The translations under genes and the position numbers were made by a program. The notes beneath the pieces are model-generated. The model was not told where the DNA came from and did no database searches. It worked only from the letters and a program-made list of their open reading frames with translations. Of a stretch of 46,699 nucleotides of DNA, positions 41,551 through 46,699 are shown piece by piece. Every line of letters begins with the position of its first letter. Position 1 is the stretch's first letter. Origin of the DNA: Amycolatopsis coloradensis (GTDB lineage Bacteria; Actinomycetota; Actinomycetes; Mycobacteriales; Pseudonocardiaceae); contig NZ_CP150484.1 in the NCBI RefSeq assembly GCF_037997115.1, positions 6,199,052 to 6,245,750 on the forward strand, given 5' to 3'.

Positions 41551-44500
41551 ATGAGCATTCCGGATGGCGTCGATTCACCGCATCTCTTCGGCGCCGAGGG
41601 AGCGCGGGAACTGCTGGAAGTGCTGACCGGCAAGGTGCCCGATCAGGTCGTGGCCCGCGAGTCGAACGGCCGGACGGCCCGGTTGCGGGTCAAGACCCCG
41701 GCCTCGCCCACGACCGTGCTGCAACGGTACGAACTGTCCTGGCAGCGGGAAAAGCGCGTCCCTGTGCTCCCTGCCGCACCGCTGTTCCCAGCCGACACGT
41801 TGGTGGTGCTCGCTGATGGCGCTTCGGTGCCGGAGGGGCTGTCGGACGACGCGACCGTCCTTCGGTTCGATGACGCGGGCTGGCGGCTCGGCGGCCGGCG
41901 GGTGAGCGACGACGAGGAACTGCTCGCGATGCTGGCCGAACGGCCCTACCGGCATATACGCGTGCTCGCGACCCTTGATCCTTGGCACGACTGGCTGGAC
42001 CGCGTTTCGGCCCCGGCCGACGTACTCCGGCTGCATGACGCCTGTTTTCTCGTCGCGAAGGCCGCCAGGGAGCTGGAAACCTACGGAATCGCCCTTTCCG
42101 GCGGCGCACGCGAAGACGGAGCGGTCCACCCCTACGCGGGATTGTTCACCGGACTGGTCAAGGTGCTGGAGCTGGAACCGGTGGTCGCCAACGCCCGGTT
42201 CTGCGTGGTCCTGACCGCTGCGGACGATCAAGCGGCTCCCGCGCAGCTCACCGAAGAGATGCGGGTCCGGCACGCCCTGCCGGGAGTCGTACTGGGAGGC
42301 GGTGAGCGCTGGGTACGGCGCGCGCGGCCCGCCCCCGTGCCGCCGGCGCGGGGACCGGTACTGGCCGAGGGCTCCGTCGTCCTCGGTGCGGGCACGAGCC
42401 GGGGCATCGGAATGCTCACCCTGCTCGGCTTGGCGGAGAACTGCCGTCCCGTCGTCCACATCCTCGGCACCAACGACCTTTCCGCCTACGACCACGAAGA
42501 ACTGGTCGAGGACGAGGAAGCCCATCGGCTTCGTCGCCGGACGGCCCTGGTGGCGGCCGCCCGTGAAGCCGGCGGTGTACCGATGGCCAACGCCAGGCTG
42601 CGAAAACTCGCCCAAGCCCGGGAAGTGCACGCCGATCTCGCCCGGCTCACCGCGCTTTGCGGCGAGGGCAAGGTGCACTACCACGTGTGTGACACGCGTG
42701 ATCCGGACGAGGTCCGGCGGGTGTGCGCGGAGGTGGTGGCGGCGCACGACGGGAGGCCCGTAGATCTGTTGCTGAACTTCTCCGGGCTGACCCGCTCCGC
42801 GGAACTGCCCGCGAAACCGCTGAAGAACTTCCGCGCCGTGCGTGACATCAAGGTCGACACCTATCACGCGCTCAAACACGCCTTCGCCGCAAACCCGCCG
42901 CGGCGCTGGGTCAACGCGGGTTCGCTGGCCGGGCTCTTCGGTATCCAAGGCGAGACCGACTATGCCGCGGCCAACGACTTCCTGTACACCGCCGCGGACG
43001 CGGCGACGGATTCGACCGAAACCACCTTCGGCTGGGGACTGTGGGACGGCACGACCCGCTCCACCGAGCCACTGGTGGCCGAGGTGCTGGACCGGCATCT
43101 GTCGCGGATGCCCGCCGCCGAGGGCATCGCGCACTTCCTCGCCGAGCTGAGCAGGCCGGGCGCTGCTCCCACCCTCGGCTATTTCGGCGCGGTCGAACGG
43201 CGCATCATGAGCGAGCGGCATCCGCAGCGGACCGCGGTCTGGACCCCCGGCCCCGAGCCGAAGGCGGAACCGCTGCTCGGCGAAGTCACCGAAGCGGGTG
43301 CGGGCAGGTTGGTCGCCCACCGGGAATTCAGCGTCGACCGTGACGGCTACCTGCGGCACCATCTCGTCGGCGGGCATCCCACCGTCCCCGGGATGCTCGT
43401 CGTCGAGATCGCCGCACAGGCGGCGAAAGCGCTGGTGCCCGGCCGGGTGCCGGTCGGCGTACGCGACCTCTCCCTCGACCGCTTCGTCCGCGTCTTCCGG
43501 GAATCCGCCCGGCCCCAGCGGAAGAAGATCGTGGCGGAGGTCGTCGAAGACACGCCTGGCGAGTACGGCGAAACCGTGGTGCGAGTGCGGATCCTGACCG
43601 ATGTGGTCGCGCCGGACGGGACGGTGCTGGCCACCGACCGGGAGCACGGCCGGATGTCGGTGGTCCTGCGTGACCGGCAGGTCGAGTGCCCGCGGCCGCG
43701 ACCGGATCGGCTTCCCGTCACCGCCGGCTCCGTGGAGCTGGCGAACCCTTATCAACTGCCGAACCCGTTCGTCGCGCTGTCCGGGATCTTCGCGGCGGCA
43801 GAACGGGTCCACTTCGGTCACGAGGGCAAACTGGCCACGCTGACACTCGACCGCGTCGAGGTGACGCGCTGGTTCGAGGACGCGGTGTTCCCCGCCGTCG
43901 TCTGTGACGCGCTGGCGCAAGTGATGGCGGTGGCCGCCGAAGACGGGTGGAGCCCGATCGCGGTGCCGCGGACGGTACGCAGGATCGACTTCTACGGCGG
44001 ACTCGACGACGTCGCGCTGGCCGGGGAGGAACTGACGCTGAGGGCCACCTCCGGACCGGAGACCGGTGACTGGGGCGGGGTCTTCACCTCGGACGGACGG
44101 CTCGTGCTGCGGATGACCGGCGCGACCGGCGAACCGCTGGGTTACGTCCATCAGGAAAGCGGACAGGTGCGGACGGTCGACGAGCAGCGTGCGGCACATC
44201 CTCTGACGGTCTCCCCGCCGGCGGTGCGGGCACCCGCGGACGGCGCGGAAAACGAACCGGCCGTGCGCCCGCAGCTTCTCGCCTACGACAGTTCCTCCTT
44301 CTCGAGGCCGGTGCAGCGTTGGGTGGCCGAGCCGGTGCCGCGTCCGGCGGAGCCCGCTCCGGGTGGGCTCCTGGACCGGCGGGTGCTGGTGCTGGGCGCG
44401 CACGGACCCACCACGGAAGCGGTGGCGGAACAGCTCGCCGCACGAGGCGCTGTCGTCGTCACGGCGGATTCCCCGGCGCGTGTCGCGGAACTGACGGCCG

Positions 44501-46494
44501 AGTGGGATGTCATCGCGGATCTCACGCTCACCGGTCTCACCGACTACGAGCTGGGTGATCAGGCCTGGCGTGAAGCTCTCCAGACCACCACCGCGGCACT
44601 CCAGGCGGTGTACGACCACTGGCTCGAATCGGCGGAAGCGGACCGCTTCCAGTATCTGACGGTCGGCCATGGCGACGGGCTGTTCGGTCGCTCCGGTGGT
44701 CCCGTCCCCCAACCGTTGAGCGGGGCCTGGGTCGCACTGGCGAAGAACCTGATGGTCGAACTTCCCGGGGTCCGCACCAGGAGCATCGACCTCGACCGCG
44801 GTGATGCCGCCACGATCGCCAGGGTGCTCGACACCGAAGCCGGACTGCCCGGCGATCAGGAGGTCGGCTACCGCGACGGGGTACGCCACGTTCAGCGTGT
44901 CCGGATCACCTCCGCACCATCGGACCCGGCCTCGGCATCGCCGGTGGGCCCCGAAGACTGCGTACTCGTCTCCGGTGGCGGGCGGGGAGTCGGTTTCGCC
45001 CTCGCGCGGCGACTCGCCGCCCTCGGCGCGGAGGTGGTGGTCACCGGAAGACGCCCTCTGACCGGACCCGGTGCGGAGCCGGACGACGCCACCTTCACCG
45101 ACTGGCGCAAGAGGCGGCTCATCGACGCGGCCGGTGAACCCGGCGGAGTCGCCGAAGGCCGTCGCGCCGTCGAGGACGCCGAATTCGTACGAACCGCGCT
45201 GGCCAACCTCGCCGCCGCGGCCGATAACGGCCTGCGGATCCGTTACGAGCCTTGCGATGTCACCGACCGGGCTCAGGTCGAACGACTTCTGTCCTCTCTG
45301 GACGCCGGCCCGACCGTGCTGGTGCACAACGCCGCCACTTACCGCGGTGTCCGGTTCTCCCGGCTGACGCCGGAGGAAGTGGTGCGGGCGGTCGACGTGA
45401 AGGTCACCGGCTTCGCGACCCTGTTCGACGCGGTCTCCGCGCGGGCGTCGGTGGACCGGCCCTTGCGCTTCGTCTCCTGCGCGGGGTCCATGTCCGCGAG
45501 CGGCGGGATGGTCGGTCACACCGCCTACGCGGCGGGCAGCGGCGCGCTGAGCAGGCTCGGACTGTGGACAGCGCGGCGTAGTGGCGTGCCTGTGCACACG
45601 ATCAACTGGCCGACTTGGGAACGCACCGGCAACATCGTGCACTACGTCGGTGCCGCCCGTTACGGTTCCACGATGTCACCCGCGGACGGCGTCGCGAACT
45701 GGCTCTCGGAAATGGCCGCACTGACCGCGAACCCAGACCATAGCGGGGAATCCGGCTACTTCGGCAGGCTCGGCGTGATGGCCCGGCCGCATCATCTGCG
45801 CAGCACGGCGTGGCCCGCCGGGAGCCCGGACCGGAGACGAGTGGACACCGGCCGGCTGTTCCTCGGCGAGGTCAGCCGGTTCTTCGAGCACGAGCGATTC
45901 CGCACTCGGCACCGATGGACCCTCGCCGAGGACCCCCACCTGCGCGAATCCACCGGCGTGCTCTCCGTGCCGATGTTGCTCGAATACGTCCTCGCCGCCG
46001 GTGACTGGGTACGCCCGGAAGGACATCCGCGCCAGCACCTGGAGTCGATCTCCGAGGTGGACATCCACCTCGACAGGCTTCGGCATGACGGGAACTCTCT
46101 CGCTCTGGAGTTCGACGCGGCCGGCGGCTGGAACGGTGAGGTCTGGCGAGTACGGGTGACGGTGAACGACGACACCGGCACGGTGGCGACGGCGGTGGTG
46201 AACTACGGCGAGCACCCGCCCGAGGCGCCCGAGGCCCCGGTCGGCGGGCTCGTCGGGGTGCGCGCCCACGCGGACGAGGACCTCTGGTGCGGTACGCCGA
46301 CGCCTGCCGCCTGCCTGCCGCATCCGGCGCTGGCCGCCATCCTGGCGCCGGCGGAGTCCGCCGGGGGGCAGATGAAGATCGCGCGGATCGTCGCCCTTCC
46401 AGGGGCCAGGGGCGCCACGGCCGTGCACATCGAGCCGGGCGGAGGACTCGCGATGGCGGACGGACGTGTGGTACTGCGGGTCGACGGCGGGTGA
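41551..46494 (+). CDS. KR-DH-KR-DH beta-carbon processing protein
   Basis: A 1647-residue protein. KR1 about 70-560 with VLGAGTSRGIG (278-288), Ser458, Tyr471 and Asn475. DH1 about 585-960, a double hot-dog with HxxxGxxxxP at 604-613 and an FPAVVCDAL segment for the aspartate. KR2 about 990-1455 with VSGGGRGVGFAL and a YAAGS active-site segment in which the usual Asn is Ser. A last, short hot-dog-like part (about 1480-1647, DPHLREST then VPMLLEYVL) ends the protein and looks like half a DH. It should reduce and dehydrate acyl groups on the AT-ACP protein, while the enoyl reductase is in the preceding gene. The ATG at 41551 has GGAG six bases upstream and follows the previous stop by 22 bases. 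Confidence 0.88.
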   Translation: MSIPDGVDSPHLFGAEGARELLEVLTGKVPDQVVARESNGRTARLRVKTPASPTTVLQRYELSWQREKRVPVLPAAPLFPADTLVVLADGASVPEGLSDDATVLRFDDAGWRLGGRRVSDDEELLAMLAERPYRHIRVLATLDPWHDWLDRVSAPADVLRLHDACFLVAKAARELETYGIALSGGAREDGAVHPYAGLFTGLVKVLELEPVVANARFCVVLTAADDQAAPAQLTEEMRVRHALPGVVLGGGERWVRRARPAPVPPARGPVLAEGSVVLGAGTSRGIGMLTLLGLAENCRPVVHILGTNDLSAYDHEELVEDEEAHRLRRRTALVAAAREAGGVPMANARLRKLAQAREVHADLARLTALCGEGKVHYHVCDTRDPDEVRRVCAEVVAAHDGRPVDLLLNFSGLTRSAELPAKPLKNFRAVRDIKVDTYHALKHAFAANPPRRWVNAGSLAGLFGIQGETDYAAANDFLYTAADAATDSTETTFGWGLWDGTTRSTEPLVAEVLDRHLSRMPAAEGIAHFLAELSRPGAAPTLGYFGAVERRIMSERHPQRTAVWTPGPEPKAEPLLGEVTEAGAGRLVAHREFSVDRDGYLRHHLVGGHPTVPGMLVVEIAAQAAKALVPGRVPVGVRDLSLDRFVRVFRESARPQRKKIVAEVVEDTPGEYGETVVRVRILTDVVAPDGTVLATDREHGRMSVVLRDRQVECPRPRPDRLPVTAGSVELANPYQLPNPFVALSGIFAAAERVHFGHEGKLATLTLDRVEVTRWFEDAVFPAVVCDALAQVMAVAAEDGWSPIAVPRTVRRIDFYGGLDDVALAGEELTLRATSGPETGDWGGVFTSDGRLVLRMTGATGEPLGYVHQESGQVRTVDEQRAAHPLTVSPPAVRAPADGAENEPAVRPQLLAYDSSSFSRPVQRWVAEPVPRPAEPAPGGLLDRRVLVLGAHGPTTEAVAEQLAARGAVVVTADSPARVAELTAEWDVIADLTLTGLTDYELGDQAWREALQTTTAALQAVYDHWLESAEADRFQYLTVGHGDGLFGRSGGPVPQPLSGAWVALAKNLMVELPGVRTRSIDLDRGDAATIARVLDTEAGLPGDQEVGYRDGVRHVQRVRITSAPSDPASASPVGPEDCVLVSGGGRGVGFALARRLAALGAEVVVTGRRPLTGPGAEPDDATFTDWRKRRLIDAAGEPGGVAEGRRAVEDAEFVRTALANLAAAADNGLRIRYEPCDVTDRAQVERLLSSLDAGPTVLVHNAATYRGVRFSRLTPEEVVRAVDVKVTGFATLFDAVSARASVDRPLRFVSCAGSMSASGGMVGHTAYAAGSGALSRLGLWTARRSGVPVHTINWPTWERTGNIVHYVGAARYGSTMSPADGVANWLSEMAALTANPDHSGESGYFGRLGVMARPHHLRSTAWPAGSPDRRRVDTGRLFLGEVSRFFEHERFRTRHRWTLAEDPHLRESTGVLSVPMLLEYVLAAGDWVRPEGHPRQHLESISEVDIHLDRLRHDGNSLALEFDAAGGWNGEVWRVRVTVNDDTGTVATAVVNYGEHPPEAPEAPVGGLVGVRAHADEDLWCGTPTPAACLPHPALAAILAPAESAGGQMKIARIVALPGARGATAVHIEPGGGLAMADGRVVLRVDGG

Positions 46495-46520
46495 GGCGAA
46501 TGCGGCGTAGCCGAGCCGCT

Positions 46521-46539
46521 GTCGTGAGTGGCGATTCGG
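46521..46539 (+). repeat. Short intergenic direct repeat, copy 1
   Basis: GTCGTGAGTGGCGATTCGG recurs at 46659-46677 with one mismatch. The second copy forms the left arm of a hairpin. Both lie in the non-coding 3' flank of the iterative synthase operon. Confidence 0.7.
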
Positions 46540-46597
46540 GTTCTATTCAGGAGTAAGGCAAACGTGTCGTGCTCGTGGGCGGGGCGGGCGGCGGGGT

Positions 46598-46640
46598 GAA
46601 GGCTCCCTTCGTCGCGTCTGATGCGGTGATGGGAGCCTTC
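46598..46640. repeat. Palindromic intergenic repeat, probable terminator
   Basis: Outer arms GAAGGCTCCC (46598-46607) and GGGAGCCTTC (46631-46640) are perfectly complementary, and the inner bases 46609-46629 pair further with some G-T pairs around a five-base loop, giving a long hairpin with one mismatch. Hairpins of the type AAGGCTCCCTT...GGGAGCCTT are, from memory, widespread between genes in Amycolatopsis. Position about 100 bases after the synthase stop suits a terminator. Confidence 0.7.
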
Positions 46641-46666
46641 GGCCCTGGTCGTGCGCTGGTCGTGAG

Positions 46667-46696
46667 TGGCGTTTCGGCTTAGAACCCGAAACGCCA
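46667..46696. repeat. 11-bp inverted repeat at the right edge
   Basis: Arms TGGCGTTTCGG (46667-46677) and CCGAAACGCCA (46686-46696) with an eight-base loop. The left arm belongs to the second copy of the GTCGTGAGTGGCG direct repeat. It is probably part of a dispersed intergenic repeat or a terminator; the sequence ends three bases later. Confidence 0.65.
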
Positions 46697-46699
46697 GAT

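Noticed and set aside
1..46699. CRISPR arrays, tRNA or rRNA genes, intact insertion sequences
   Set aside because: I saw no regularly spaced repeats, no tRNA-like cloverleaf and no intact transposase in the window.

Overview
The window is high-GC actinobacterial DNA with tightly packed operons, frequent GTG starts and many 1-4 nt stop/start overlaps. The palindromic repeats after the last gene are of a kind I associate with Amycolatopsis (Pseudonocardiaceae); this genus call is an inference. It is almost entirely secondary metabolism, with at least three biosynthetic systems side by side.

Region 1 (1-7.4 kb) is an aromatic type II polyketide locus that continues beyond the left edge. A minus-strand operon carries a POT-family transporter, a FabG-like reductase, a SchA/CurD-like protein, the chain length factor, an ACP and an aromatase/cyclase. 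A divergent plus-strand operon carries a second reductase, a TcmI-type cyclase, a cupin and KS-alpha. KS-alpha and its chain length factor, normally adjacent and coupled, lie on opposite strands about 4.4 kb apart.

Region 2 (7.4-25.3 kb) is a thiazoline-forming NRPS/PKS metallophore locus made of two convergent operons that meet at a 13-bp hairpin near 12.7 kb. Summed over all proteins, the domain set (ArCP, 3 Cy, 1 Cys-type A, 3 PCP, KS, AT, KR, ACP, 2 MT, TE) equals that of yersiniabactin synthetase, but it is partitioned differently: both methyltransferases sit in one separate protein, and one carrier has moved from the PKS-NRPS to a PCP-Cy-PCP protein. Both operons begin at near-identical Fur-family palindromes that look Zur-like rather than IdeR/DmdR-like, so a zinc-regulated metallophore is the favoured reading. 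No aryl-AMP ligase, salicylate synthase or exporter is present here.

Region 3 (25.3-26.6 kb) is a gene graveyard: a cytochrome P450 fragment and a frameshifted serine recombinase.

Region 4 (26.9-32.2 kb) is a five-gene plus-strand operon: a GDP-mannose-hydrolase-like Nudix protein, a GDP-mannose-3,5-epimerase-like enzyme, an L-gulonolactone-oxidase homologue, an MFS exporter and a tagatose-3-epimerase-type TIM barrel. The combination resembles an ascorbate-like pathway, which to my knowledge has no description in actinomycetes.

Region 5 (32.5-46.5 kb) holds a minus-strand operon for an adenylating enzyme plus acyl reductase (LuxE/LuxC or GriD/GriC type) and an O-methyltransferase fusion. 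Divergent to it is a three-gene iterative synthase: AT-ACP; a FabL-type enoyl reductase fused to KS and a CLF-like domain; and KR-DH-KR-DH. It resembles a re-partitioned PUFA-type fatty acid synthase, probably with reductive release to an aldehyde.

All functions are read from sequence motifs and remembered family patterns; no database search was run.
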